Source: Sphingomonadales bacterium UBA6171 (GTDB taxonomy: Bacteria > Pseudomonadota > Alphaproteobacteria > Sphingomonadales > Sphingomonadaceae). Taken from it: a stretch of DNA of 12,296 bases. The DNA lies in assembly GCA_002422985.1 (NCBI GenBank), contig DITZ01000093.1, positions 5,058 through 17,353 on the forward strand, read 5' to 3'. This document shows, in pieces, positions 1 through 6,327 of the stretch (positions within the stretch are counted from its first letter, which is position 1; each line of letters starts with the position of its first letter). A program made the position numbers and the translations under genes. Below the pieces are notes generated by a model. The model was not told the DNA's origin and searched no databases. It was given only the letters and a program-made list of their open reading frames with translations.

Positions 1-497
1 CCGCCATAGCCGCGCGCCAGTTCCTGGCGCAACTGCTCCAGCATGCGGCCGGACAGCGGCGAGGGTATCATCGGCACCACCAGCAGATCGACCCCGCGAA
101 AGATGCGATCCGCCAGCTCAGACAGGCCCGGCGGGCAATCAATAATCACCCGATCATAATCATCCGACAGGGTTTTCAGCAGTTTTTTCAATATTTTCGA
201 CTTGTCGGACTGGGCGAGATCCCCTTCCAGCCGCCGCAGGGACCGGTCCGCCGGCAATATATCCAGATTGGGATAGCGGCTTTCCAGCACCAGTTCCGAA
301 AGATTGCCGCCCGCCAGCGCGCTGCGCGCCTTGGCCTTGGGCGCTGCCTCCAGCAGCCAGCTGGCCGCGCCCTGCGAATCCAGATCCCACAGCAAGGTTC
401 GCCGCCCGCCATGGCTTGCCGCTGCATGGGCCAGATTCACCGCTATCGCCGATTTGCCAACGCCGCCCTTCAGCGAAAACACCGCAACCGTCTTCAT
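1..497 (-). CDS. ParA/MinD-family ATPase, C-terminus cut by window edge
   Basis: A ParA-type P-loop ATPase of the kind that positions DNA or protein cargo in the cell. About 165 residues are present; the C-terminus lies beyond the left edge. The N-terminus MKTVAVFSLKGGVGKS contains the deviant Walker A motif KGGVGKS (residues 10-16), with the signature lysine at its start. LLWDLDSQGAAS (36-46) is the Walker A'/switch segment and VIIDCPPG (117-124) is Walker B. The ATG at 497 lies 13 bp after the MerR gene on the same strand, so the two are probably cotranscribed. No ParB is visible; it could be to the left or absent. The family is clear from the motifs. Its cargo cannot be told from this sequence: it may be an orphan ParA rather than the chromosome-segregation protein. 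Confidence 0.9.
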   Translation of the reverse strand, partial: MKTVAVFSLKGGVGKSAIAVNLAHAAASHGGRRTLLWDLDSQGAASWLLEAAPKAKARSALAGGNLSELVLESRYPNLDILPADRSLRRLEGDLAQSDKSKILKKLLKTLSDDYDRVIIDCPPGLSELADRIFRGVDLLVVPMIPSPLSGRMLEQLRQELARGYG

Positions 498-510
498 CGG
501 CTGTCCCGCA

Positions 511-921
511 TCACGCCGCCAGCGCGACGGCCAGCCGTTCACGCACCGCCAGCAGCGCCGCCAGCAGCGCCGCTTCTCCGCCCGGCAGGGCCGCAGCCGG
601 CAGCGGCGATTCCGGCAGCGGCGATTCCGGCACCGCCGGTGCGCCGCCCTCCACCACCGCCGCCAGCCCGCCGCCGGCGATCAGCTTCTGCACGCCTTTC
701 ACCGTATAGCCATCCTGATGCAGCAGCCGGTGCAGCGCCTGCGCCAGCGCCACATCCGCCGGCCGGTAATAGCGCCGGTTGCCGCCACGCTGGATCGGCT
801 TCAGTTGCGGAAAGCGCGTCTCCCAGAAGCGCAATATGTGCGGCGGCACGCCAACCAGTTCCGACACCTCCCTTATGGTGCGGAACGCATCGGCCGATTT
901 TCCGCCGCCAGCCGCACTCAC
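511..921 (-). CDS. MerR-family transcriptional regulator
   Basis: A 136-residue DNA-binding regulator. Residues 12-82 form a MerR-type winged helix: TIREVSELVGVPPHILRFWE is the helix-turn-helix, followed by the wing RGGNRRYYRPADV and the dimer-forming helix start (ALHRLLHQDGYTVKGVQKLI). The C-terminal part is short and Ala/Pro-rich, with no cysteine metal site, so it resembles the MlrA/CarA-like minimal MerR proteins found next to ihfA in alphaproteobacteria. It starts at GTG (921-919), which overlaps the ihfA TGA stop as GTGA, suggesting translational coupling. Residues 98-107 are a doubled PESPL unit made by a 15-bp tandem duplication. The inducer and targets are unknown; membership in the ihfA operon is the main clue. 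Confidence 0.9.
   Translation of the reverse strand: MSAAGGGKSADAFRTIREVSELVGVPPHILRFWETRFPQLKPIQRGGNRRYYRPADVALAQALHRLLHQDGYTVKGVQKLIAGGGLAAVVEGGAPAVPESPLPESPLPAAALPGGEAALLAALLAVRERLAVALAA
601..630 (-). repeat. 15-bp perfect tandem duplication inside merR
   Basis: CAGCGGCGATTCCGG occurs twice head to tail (601-615 and 616-630). In the MerR reading frame it encodes the doubled PESPL linker. A second doubled unit, CGCCAGCAGCGC (547-558 and 559-570), encodes an ALLA repeat nearer the C-terminus. Both duplications are in frame, so the gene stays intact; they mark the C-terminal tail as slippage-prone and probably unstructured. Confidence 0.9.
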
Positions 922-1235
922 GCCTCGTTGATCCGTTCGCGCAGCAGCTGGCTCGGCCGGAAGGTCAGCACCGTGCGCGGCGCGATCGGCACTTCCACCC
1001 CGGTTTTGGGATTGCGCCCGACCCGCAGGCCCTTTTTGCGCAGCATGAAGCTGCCAAAGGAGGAGAGTTTCACATTCCCCCCGTCCAGCAACGCCGCGGC
1101 CACCTCGTCAAGCACCTGCTCCACAAGATCGGCGGATTCCGCCCGCGACAATCCGATGTTCAGATGCAGCGCCTCTGCCAGATCAGCCCTGGTCAGTGTC
1201 GGCACCGCCTTTGCGCCCCCCCGCGAATCGCCCAT
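918..1235 (-). CDS. ihfA: Integration host factor alpha subunit
   Basis: A small nucleoid protein that pairs with IHF-beta, binds specific sites and bends DNA sharply, affecting transcription, replication and recombination. It has the HU/IHF fold: TLTRADLAEALHLNIGLSRAESADLVEQVLDE (helices), LSSFGSFMLRKKGLRVGRNP, then NPKTG at the tip of the DNA-intercalating arm, ending PSQLLRERIN. The start is ambiguous. ATG at 1241 abuts the GGGGAG ribosome-binding sequence with no spacer, whereas ATG at 1235 has a 6-nt spacer, so I chose 1235 (105 residues, usual IHF length). The stop overlaps the merR GTG start. It is separated from fabH by a 219-bp gap carrying a long palindrome, so it may also have its own promoter. 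Confidence 0.95.
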   Translation of the reverse strand: MGDSRGGAKAVPTLTRADLAEALHLNIGLSRAESADLVEQVLDEVAAALLDGGNVKLSSFGSFMLRKKGLRVGRNPKTGVEVPIAPRTVLTFRPSQLLRERINEA

Positions 1236-1241
1236 CACCAT

Positions 1242-1249
1242 CTCCCCTG
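1242..1249 (-). promoter_or_regulatory. ihfA ribosome binding site
   Basis: On the minus strand CAGGGGAG sits immediately before ATGGTGATG. The GGAG core is directly adjacent to the first ATG but 6 nt from the third codon, which favours initiation at 1235. Confidence 0.6.
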
Positions 1250-1321
1250 CAAGCCGGGCGGAAAGCTAACCCTTTTTGCAGCATGGGGAAAGAGGGCCGA
1301 AAACTGGCACATGCCGATACC

Positions 1322-1460
1322 GGTCGCGGGCTGTTCCTGTCAGGGTGTGGCGAAAAGCGGGATTTTCAAGCAGCGGCGCGCAGCGTGCTCAAGGCACATG
1401 CGCAGCCCAGCGCAGAAAATCGCGTTATGCCGCCCGCCCTGACAGGAATAGCCCGCGACC
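1322..1460. repeat. 139-bp imperfect palindrome between fabH and ihfA
   Basis: The outer arms 1322-1345 and 1437-1460 are reverse complements over 24 bp with one mismatch (G1333 against T1449). A middle pair, 1358-1367 and 1415-1424, matches at 9 of 10 positions around GATTTTC/GAAAATC. An inner pair GTGC/GCAC (1385-1388, 1394-1397) closes the centre. All three pairs share the same centre, near 1391, so the element can fold as one long interrupted hairpin. The right arm ends at the base next to the fabH TAG stop. No T-run follows, so it is not a classical intrinsic terminator. It may be an RNA-processing or stability hairpin, or a MITE-like repeat; the sequence alone does not decide. Confidence 0.8.
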
Positions 1461-2450
1461 CTAGAAACGCAGCGCGACCGCCCCCCAGGTAAAGCCACCG
1501 CCCATGGCTTCCAGCAGGCAGAGATCGCCCTCCTTGATGCGCCCGTCGCGCACCGCCTTGTCCAGCGCCAGCGGCACGGAAGCGGCCGACGTGTTGGCAT
1601 GTTCGCCCACCGTCATCACCACCCGTTCCATCGGCAGGCCCAGCTTCCTTGCCGTCGCCTCCAATATGCGGGCATTGGCCTGATGCGGCACCACCCAATC
1701 CAGATCAGCGGTTTTCAGCCCGGCGGCCGCCAGCACCTCCTCCGACACCGCCGCCAGATTCTGCACCGCATGGCGAAACACCTCGCGGCCCTTCATGCGC
1801 AGCTTGCCGACCGTGCCGGTCGTGCCCGGCCCGCCGTCCACGAACAGCAGGTCGCGATGCCGGCCATCCGCATGCAGCCGGCACGCCAATATGCCCCGCG
1901 CGCCACCGTCCACCGCATCCAGCACAACCGCGCCCGCGCCATCGCCAAACAGCACCGCCGTCGCCCGGTCATCCCAGTCCAGCAGCCGGCTGAACAATTC
2001 CGCACCGATCACCAGCGCGCGGCGGTATGGCCCGGTCTTCAGCATCGCATCCGCCACGCTCAGCGCATAGACAAAGCCGGAACAGACCGCCGCCACATCA
2101 AAGGCCGCGCACTGCCGGATGCCCAGTTCCGCCTGCACCTGCGTCGCGGTTGAAGGGAAAGTATTGTCCGGGGTCGCGGTCGCCACAATTATCAGATCGA
2201 CGCTTTCCGCCGGCACGCCCGCCATCGCCAGCGCCTGCCGCGCGGCTTCCACCGCCAGATCCGATGTTTTCACCGCGGCCGGCGCGATCCGCCGCTCGCG
2301 GATGCCCGTGCGCTCGATGATCCAGGCGTCAGACGTATCCAGCCGGTCCGCCAGATCGGCATTGCTCACCACATCGGCGGGCAGCGCACTGCCCGTCCCG
2401 CGGATCACAGACCGACGCGCAGCACCCTGTTCAACTGTCTCAACACCCAT
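1461..2450 (-). CDS. fabH: Beta-ketoacyl-ACP synthase III
   Basis: The initiating condensing enzyme of type II fatty-acid synthesis, joining acetyl-CoA (or another short acyl-CoA) to malonyl-ACP in the cytoplasm. It is 329 residues, the normal length. The catalytic triad is visible: Cys123 in AAVCSGFVYAL, His256 in VVPHQAN and Asn286 in GEHANTS. RTGIRERR (48-55) and the C-terminal GGGFTWGA are also typical. The ATG at 2450 was chosen because it fits the family N-terminus; longer upstream reading would overlap plsX. The plsX stop lies 22 bp upstream, with AAGGACAGGCGAG as a possible ribosome site. Its position directly after plsX is the conserved arrangement linking phospholipid and fatty-acid synthesis. 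Confidence 0.97.
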   Translation of the reverse strand: MGVETVEQGAARRSVIRGTGSALPADVVSNADLADRLDTSDAWIIERTGIRERRIAPAAVKTSDLAVEAARQALAMAGVPAESVDLIIVATATPDNTFPSTATQVQAELGIRQCAAFDVAAVCSGFVYALSVADAMLKTGPYRRALVIGAELFSRLLDWDDRATAVLFGDGAGAVVLDAVDGGARGILACRLHADGRHRDLLFVDGGPGTTGTVGKLRMKGREVFRHAVQNLAAVSEEVLAAAGLKTADLDWVVPHQANARILEATARKLGLPMERVVMTVGEHANTSAASVPLALDKAVRDGRIKEGDLCLLEAMGGGFTWGAVALRF

Positions 2451-2472
2451 TGCTCGCCTGTCCTTGAGTCGC

Positions 2473-3540
2473 TCAGCCGACCATATCGGCCAGCGGGCTG
2501 CGGTGCGCGGCGAAATTCGCCAGATCCGCCGTAATCCGCGCCTGTATATCCTGCTGCACCAGATCATGCGCCACGCAGATCGCGTTCGCAAATCCCTTCA
2601 CATTGGCCGCGCCATGGCTTTTCACCACCACGCCGTTCAGGCCCAGAAACACCGCGCCATTGTGATTATTGGGGTCCAGATGGTCGCGCAGCGCCCGCAG
2701 CGCCGATCGGGACAGCAGATAGCCGAGCTTCGTCAGCCAGCTCGCCCGATAGGCATTGGCCATCAGCCCGGTCACCAGCTTTGCGGTGCCCTCCGCCGTC
2801 TTCAGCGCGATATTGCCGGAAAAACCATCGGTCACGATCACATCGACATTGCCCTGGGCAATGCCATTGCCCTCCACATTGCCGACAAATTCCAGCGACA
2901 GGTCAACGGCTGCCTCGCGCAGCAGCAGGGCGGCATCCCGAATCGATTCCGTGCCCTTCATTTCCTCTTCGCCGATGTTCAGCAACGCCACCGTCGGCCG
3001 CTCCAGCCCCAGCACGGTGCGCGCAAATGCCGCCCCCATAACGGCGAACTGCACCAGATTTTCCGCATCGCAATCGGTGTTGGCGCCCAGATCCAGCACC
3101 ACGCTGTCGGCCTTCAGCGTCGGCATCAGCGCCACCAGCGCCGGCCGGTCTATCCCGTGCATCGTGCGCAGCGCCAGCTTTGCCATCGCCATCATCGCGC
3201 CGGTATTGCCGGCGGAAACGGCCGCATCGGCCTCGCCGCGCTTCACCGCATCGATGGCCAGCCCCATGGAGGTGGTCTTTGCCCGGCGGATGGCCTGCGA
3301 GGGCTTGTCCGTGCCCAGCACCACCCCCTCCACATGGATGACCTCGGCTTCGGCCGCCATGCGCGGCGCATGGGCAAGCGCCGCGCGAATGGCGGTTTCC
3401 TGCCCGTAAATACGGAATCGCAGCTCCGGATAGCGCTCACGCGCCAGTTCCGCGCCCGCCACCACCACGTCAGGGCCAACGTCGCCGCCCATCGCGTCCA
3501 GCGCGATTATCGGCCGCCGTGCGGAACTTTCACTGCTCAC
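2473..3540 (-). CDS. plsX: Phosphate acyltransferase PlsX
   Basis: Converts acyl-ACP and phosphate to acyl-phosphate, which PlsY uses to acylate glycerol-3-phosphate in membrane phospholipid synthesis. It is a peripheral cytoplasmic enzyme. The 355 residues match the family. Diagnostic segments are IALDAMGGD (12-20), SAGNTGA (109-115), LDLGANTDC (149-157), LLNIGEEEMKG (186-196) and VTDGFSGNIALKT (236-248). The start appears to be GTG (3540-3538), since the next ATG would remove the conserved N-terminal motif; the ribosome site before it is weak. The rpmF stop is 104 bp upstream and fabH follows after 22 bp, the classic rpmF-plsX-fabH order. Confidence 0.97.
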   Translation of the reverse strand: MSSESSARRPIIALDAMGGDVGPDVVVAGAELARERYPELRFRIYGQETAIRAALAHAPRMAAEAEVIHVEGVVLGTDKPSQAIRRAKTTSMGLAIDAVKRGEADAAVSAGNTGAMMAMAKLALRTMHGIDRPALVALMPTLKADSVVLDLGANTDCDAENLVQFAVMGAAFARTVLGLERPTVALLNIGEEEMKGTESIRDAALLLREAAVDLSLEFVGNVEGNGIAQGNVDVIVTDGFSGNIALKTAEGTAKLVTGLMANAYRASWLTKLGYLLSRSALRALRDHLDPNNHNGAVFLGLNGVVVKSHGAANVKGFANAICVAHDLVQQDIQARITADLANFAAHRSPLADMVG

Positions 3541-3576
3541 TTAGTCTTGCTAACCCCCCAACGCACACAGGCCAAG

Positions 3577-3622
3577 GGCCGAATCCGGCCGCTGCTCGGC
3601 GTAGAAGCCGAATCACTACGCC
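3577..3622 (-). promoter_or_regulatory. Stem-loops in the rpmF-plsX spacer
   Basis: The 104-bp gap before plsX contains GGCCG-AATC-CGGCC (3577-3590), then GGCGTAG (3598-3604) pairing with CTACGCC (3616-3622) over an 11-base loop. TCGGC (3596-3600) can instead pair with GCCGA (3607-3611), which excludes the 7-bp stem. Such structures could reduce read-through from the abundant L32 message or act as processing sites. The pairing is seen directly; the role is inferred. Confidence 0.4.
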
Positions 3623-3644
3623 ACAAACGGGCGCGGCGACAGGA

Positions 3645-3824
3645 TCAGTCGGCAGACGCGATCACCTCGCGGCCGTCATAAAAACCGCAGGCCGGGCAGA
3701 TATGATGCGGCAGCTTCAGCTCGCCGCAATTATTGCACTCCTGCGGACGCACGGCCACGAGGGCATCGTGGCTACGCCGCATGTTGCGCCGCGAGGGCGA
3801 GGTCTTGCGTTTGGGGACGGCCAT
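3645..3824 (-). CDS. rpmF: 50S ribosomal protein L32
   Basis: A 59-residue zinc-ribbon protein of the large ribosomal subunit. The N-terminus MAVPKRKTSPSRRNMRRSHD is the basic L32 signature. Four cysteines (30, 33, 43, 46) form the CNNC...CPAC zinc-binding pair of knuckles, so this is the cysteine-containing (zinc-dependent) form. The ATG at 3824 is preceded by AGAAGG at a suitable distance. The reading frame stays open further upstream, but L32 always begins at this MAVPK. It heads the unit containing plsX and fabH, with a candidate promoter about 80-110 bp upstream. Confidence 0.97.
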   Translation of the reverse strand: MAVPKRKTSPSRRNMRRSHDALVAVRPQECNNCGELKLPHHICPACGFYDGREVIASAD

Positions 3825-3879
3825 GGGGCACCTTCTGTCAGTCAAAGCCGGGTGTGGGCCATGGTGGCCGGAACACGCG

Positions 3880-3961
3880 GTCAATCGGTTGGAATCGAGC
3901 GCGCGGTCATAGCCAAAAATCGCAAAAACGCAAGCGCCCGTTCCATTCTCTACCGATTGAC
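3880..3961. repeat. 10-bp inverted repeat flanking the rpmF promoter candidate
   Basis: GTCAATCGGT at 3880-3889 and ACCGATTGAC at 3952-3961 are perfect reverse complements, 62 bp apart, one on each side of the candidate rpmF promoter and inside the divergent intergenic region. Partial similarity continues inward (GGAAT against ATTCT). It could be a pair of operator half-sites or chance. Confidence 0.5.
3906..3933 (-). promoter_or_regulatory. Candidate sigma-70-type promoter for rpmF-plsX-fabH
   Basis: On the minus strand TTGCGT (3933-3928) is followed after 16 bases by TATGAC (3911-3906), about 80 bp upstream of the rpmF ATG. The spacer is unusually T-rich for this GC-rich DNA. It lies between the divergent rpmF and MAPEG genes. 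This is a consensus match only. Confidence 0.35.
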
Positions 3962-3980
3962 CGGCCATTTGGCAAACAAG

Positions 3981-3988
3981 GGGAGGAG
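3981..3988 (+). promoter_or_regulatory. Strong Shine-Dalgarno for the MAPEG gene
   Basis: GGGAGGAG lies 5 nt before the ATG at 3994. It is the clearest ribosome-binding site in the window and fixes this start. Confidence 0.75.
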
Positions 3989-3993
3989 ACAAG

Positions 3994-4386
3994 ATGACCG
4001 TTTCCATGATCACCGCCGGCCTGCTCGGCCTCATCCTGATCGCACTCAGTCTGCGCATCTCGCTCATCCGCCGCGCCAGCCATGTCTCGCTGGGCGATGG
4101 CAACAACCCGATCCTCGCCGCCCGGATTCGCGCGCAGGCCAATTTCACCGAATATGTCCCCACCGGCCTCATCCTGCTGTTCATCGCCGAACAAACAGCA
4201 GGCGCCCACTGGCTCGTCATCACGATCGCCGCCGCGCTCGTCCTCGGCCGCATCCTCCACGCCATCGGCATGGGCCTGCCCGCCCCCAACGGCCCGCGCA
4301 TCCTTGGCATCGTCCTCACCTGGGCGTCCATCCTGCTGCTGGCGCTCATCTGTCTGGTCCATGGCATCGAGCGCCTGCTGCCCTGA
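3994..4386 (+). CDS. MAPEG-family integral membrane protein
   Basis: A 130-residue inner-membrane protein of the MAPEG superfamily (membrane-associated proteins in eicosanoid and glutathione metabolism). Four hydrophobic helices are visible at about 4-22, 55-69, 72-92 and 102-124. The family signature between helices 1 and 2 is ARIRAQANFTEYVP (42-56), matching the R-A-x-x-N-x-x-E pattern associated with glutathione or lipid binding. Bacterial members are often called YecN-like, and some have glutathione transferase or peroxidase activity; the substrate here is unknown. It is divergent from rpmF and 134 bp upstream of nagZ on the same strand. A hairpin between them may end its transcript. Confidence 0.9.
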   Translation: MTVSMITAGLLGLILIALSLRISLIRRASHVSLGDGNNPILAARIRAQANFTEYVPTGLILLFIAEQTAGAHWLVITIAAALVLGRILHAIGMGLPAPNGPRILGIVLTWASILLLALICLVHGIERLLP

Positions 4387-4413
4387 CGGCCTGACGGCCT
4401 GCTGCCCCGACGG
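4373..4413. repeat. 17-bp direct repeat spanning the MAPEG stop codon
   Basis: GCCTGCTGCCCTGACGG (4373-4389) is repeated with one change (T to C) at 4397-4413, and a further CTGACGG fills the gap. The first copy encodes the last residues and TGA of the MAPEG gene; the change in the second copy converts the TGA to CGA. It looks like a small local duplication of the gene end. Confidence 0.8.
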
Positions 4414-4447
4414 AAAGAACGGCCCGCCGGCCGGCGCCATCATGCGG

Positions 4448-4473
4448 CCCGCATCCCCCGGCCCGGATGCGGG
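4448..4473 (+). terminator. Hairpin after the MAPEG gene
   Basis: CCCGCATCC (4448-4456) and GGATGCGGG (4465-4473) form a perfect 9-bp stem with an 8-base loop, 61 bp past the MAPEG stop and 47 bp before the nagZ start. No T-run follows, so it could be a weak terminator or an RNA-stability hairpin. An alternative nagZ ATG at 4467 would lie within this stem, which argues against that start. Confidence 0.45.
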
Positions 4474-4520
4474 AATTGCAACGCTTGCCCACCCCGCCCG
4501 CCTTGCGCCACAAGACAGGC

Positions 4521-5540
4521 ATGATTCCCGCATTCCTCGGTCTCGAAGGCCCCACCCTCACCAGCCGCGAGCGCGACCTGTTCCGCGCCGCCAACCCGGC
4601 CGGCTACATCCTGTTCCGCCGCAATATCGAAACGCCCGATCAGCTGCGCGCACTCACCGATTCGCTGCGCACCCTCTCCGGCAACAGCCGCCTCCCCATC
4701 CTCATCGATCAGGAAGGCGGCCGCGTCGCCCGGCTGCGCCCGCCGCACTGGCCGGAATATCCCGCCCCTTGCGCCTTCGCCGCCATCTGGAACAAGGCCC
4801 CCATCACCGCCATGGCCGCCGCCCGCGCCAACGCCCAGTCGCTCGGTCTCCTGCTCGCCGGCCTCGGCATCAGCGTCGATTGCCTGCCGCTCCTCGATGT
4901 CGAAGCCCCCGGCATGCACGACGTGATCGGCGACCGCAGCTACGGCCCCGATCCCGTCACCGTCGCCAGCCTCGGCCGCGCCACGCTGGATGGCCTGCAA
5001 GCCGGCGGCTGCGTCGGCGTCGTCAAACATATCCCCGGCCACGGCCGCGCCACCGCCGACAGCCATCTCGACCTCCCCATCGTCACCGCCAGCGCCGAAG
5101 AACTGGAAACAGACCTCATCCCCTTCCGCCGCCTCGCCGACGCCCCCATGGCGATGACCGCCCATGTCATCTACACCGCCTGGGACAGCGAACGCTGCGC
5201 CTCCCTCTCCCCCACCATCATCGCCACCATCATCCGCCAGTCCATCGGCTTCGATAATCTGCTCATGTCCGACGATCTGTGCATGCAGGCGCTCAGCCAG
5301 CAACCGGGCGGCAATCATATGGGCAGCCGCGCCACCGGCGTCATCGCCGCCGGCTGCGATATCGCCCTCCACTGCTCCGGCGACTTCGCGGAAATGGAAG
5401 CCGTCGCCGCCGCCCTCCCGCCCATCAGCGAAACCGCACTCGCCCGCCTCACCCGCGCCATGGACTGGGCCGGCACCCCCGCCGGCACCGCCGATGCGCT
5501 CGCCGCCCGCCGCGACGCACTGACCACAGCCGCACTTTGA
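4521..5540 (+). CDS. nagZ: Beta-N-acetylhexosaminidase (glycoside hydrolase family 3)
   Basis: A cytoplasmic enzyme that removes N-acetylglucosamine from GlcNAc-anhydroMurNAc muropeptides during cell-wall recycling, and in some bacteria influences AmpC induction. The chosen start gives 339 residues. Family features are IPAFLGLEGP at the N-terminus, IDQEGGRVARL (62-72), KHIPGHG (169-175) followed by DSH (180-182) with the catalytic histidine, and MSDDLCMQAL (249-258) carrying the nucleophilic aspartate. An ATG 54 bp upstream is in frame, but it lies in a hairpin and adds residues not expected in the family, so 4521 is preferred. The stop TGA overlaps the TTG start of scpA. nagZ-scpA adjacency is common in sphingomonads. 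Confidence 0.95.
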   Translation: MIPAFLGLEGPTLTSRERDLFRAANPAGYILFRRNIETPDQLRALTDSLRTLSGNSRLPILIDQEGGRVARLRPPHWPEYPAPCAFAAIWNKAPITAMAAARANAQSLGLLLAGLGISVDCLPLLDVEAPGMHDVIGDRSYGPDPVTVASLGRATLDGLQAGGCVGVVKHIPGHGRATADSHLDLPIVTASAEELETDLIPFRRLADAPMAMTAHVIYTAWDSERCASLSPTIIATIIRQSIGFDNLLMSDDLCMQALSQQPGGNHMGSRATGVIAAGCDIALHCSGDFAEMEAVAAALPPISETALARLTRAMDWAGTPAGTADALAARRDALTTAAL

Positions 5541-6304
5541 CCACCCCCGTCCCCTTCGCCGAAGACCCGCCCCGCAACGCCGAACCCGGCGACACACTCG
5601 TTATCAGCCTCCACAGCTATGAAGGCCCGCTCGACCTCCTCCTCACCCTCGCCCGCACCCAGAAAATAGACCTCGCCGCCATCCCCATCCTGCCGCTCGT
5701 CGATCAATATCTCGCCTACATCGCCCAGGCCCGCCAACTGAAACTGGAAATCGCCGCCGACTATCTGGTGATGGCCGCCTGGCTCGCCTACCTCAAATCC
5801 GCCCTCCTCCTCCCCGCCGAAGCCAAGCCCGACCCGGACCCGGACGACCTCGCCCAACGCCTGCGCTGGCGCCTCCTCCGGCTCGACACCATGCGAACCG
5901 CCGCCGAACAACTCATCCGCCGCGACCAGCTCGGCCGCGACACCTTCACCCGCGGCAACCCCGAAGGCCTGCGCCAGATCCGCACCAGCAAAGTCGATGC
6001 CACCCTCTACGACCTGCTCTCCAGCTACGGCAAAATCCGCGCCCGCGCCCGCGCCACCCCCTGGTCCCCCCCACCCCGTGCCATCATCACCCTGGAAGAA
6101 GCCCTCGAACGCCTCTCCACCCTCATCGGCACCGCCCTGGACTGGACCGACCTCAAAACCTTCCTCCCCCCCAACCTCTCCCCCGCCCTCACCCGCTCCG
6201 CCCTCGCCTCCAACTTCGCCGCCGCCCTCGAACTCACCCGAACCGGCAAAACCAGCCTCGCCCAATCCACCCCCTTCGGCCCCCTCCTCCTCCGCACACG
6301 CTGA
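5537..6304 (+). CDS. scpA: Segregation and condensation protein A (kleisin)
   Basis: The kleisin subunit of the SMC-ScpAB condensin complex, bridging SMC heads and binding ScpB to compact and segregate chromosomes. With a TTG start the protein is 255 residues, the normal length. The N-terminal SMC-binding domain begins ISLHSYEGPLDLLLTLAR (24-40), then KIDLAAIPILPLVDQYL. The C-terminal winged helix ends LTRTGKTSLAQSTPFGPLLL. No ATG or GTG occurs upstream of the conserved domain except one far inside nagZ; the TTG at 5537 overlaps the nagZ stop as TTGA, suggesting coupled translation. Nearly every third codon position is C. Unlike the usual arrangement, no scpB follows: the next gene is convergent metC. 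Confidence 0.92.
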   Translation: MTTPVPFAEDPPRNAEPGDTLVISLHSYEGPLDLLLTLARTQKIDLAAIPILPLVDQYLAYIAQARQLKLEIAADYLVMAAWLAYLKSALLLPAEAKPDPDPDDLAQRLRWRLLRLDTMRTAAEQLIRRDQLGRDTFTRGNPEGLRQIRTSKVDATLYDLLSSYGKIRARARATPWSPPPRAIITLEEALERLSTLIGTALDWTDLKTFLPPNLSPALTRSALASNFAAALELTRTGKTSLAQSTPFGPLLLRTR

Positions 6305-6327
6305 GGCTGGCGGCGGGCGCGATGAAC

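Noticed and set aside
304..1442. Long open frames on the plus strand opposite merR and ihfA
   Set aside because: They are Arg/Pro/Ala-rich antisense frames produced by high GC; the minus-strand proteins here have clear family motifs.
2451..2591. Upstream extension of fabH
   Set aside because: The frame is open but overlaps plsX and lacks the FabH N-terminal pattern; 2450 gives the standard 329 residues.
3825..4367. Upstream extension of rpmF into a 240-residue protein
   Set aside because: L32 begins at MAVPK with a ribosome site; the upstream part is antisense to the MAPEG gene.
4381..4413. CRISPR-like or satellite array from repeated CTGACGG
   Set aside because: Only two to three short adjacent units without regular spacers.
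5279..5536. ATG at 5279 as scpA start
   Set aside because: It would overlap nagZ by about 260 bp and add an Arg/His-rich segment unlike ScpA.
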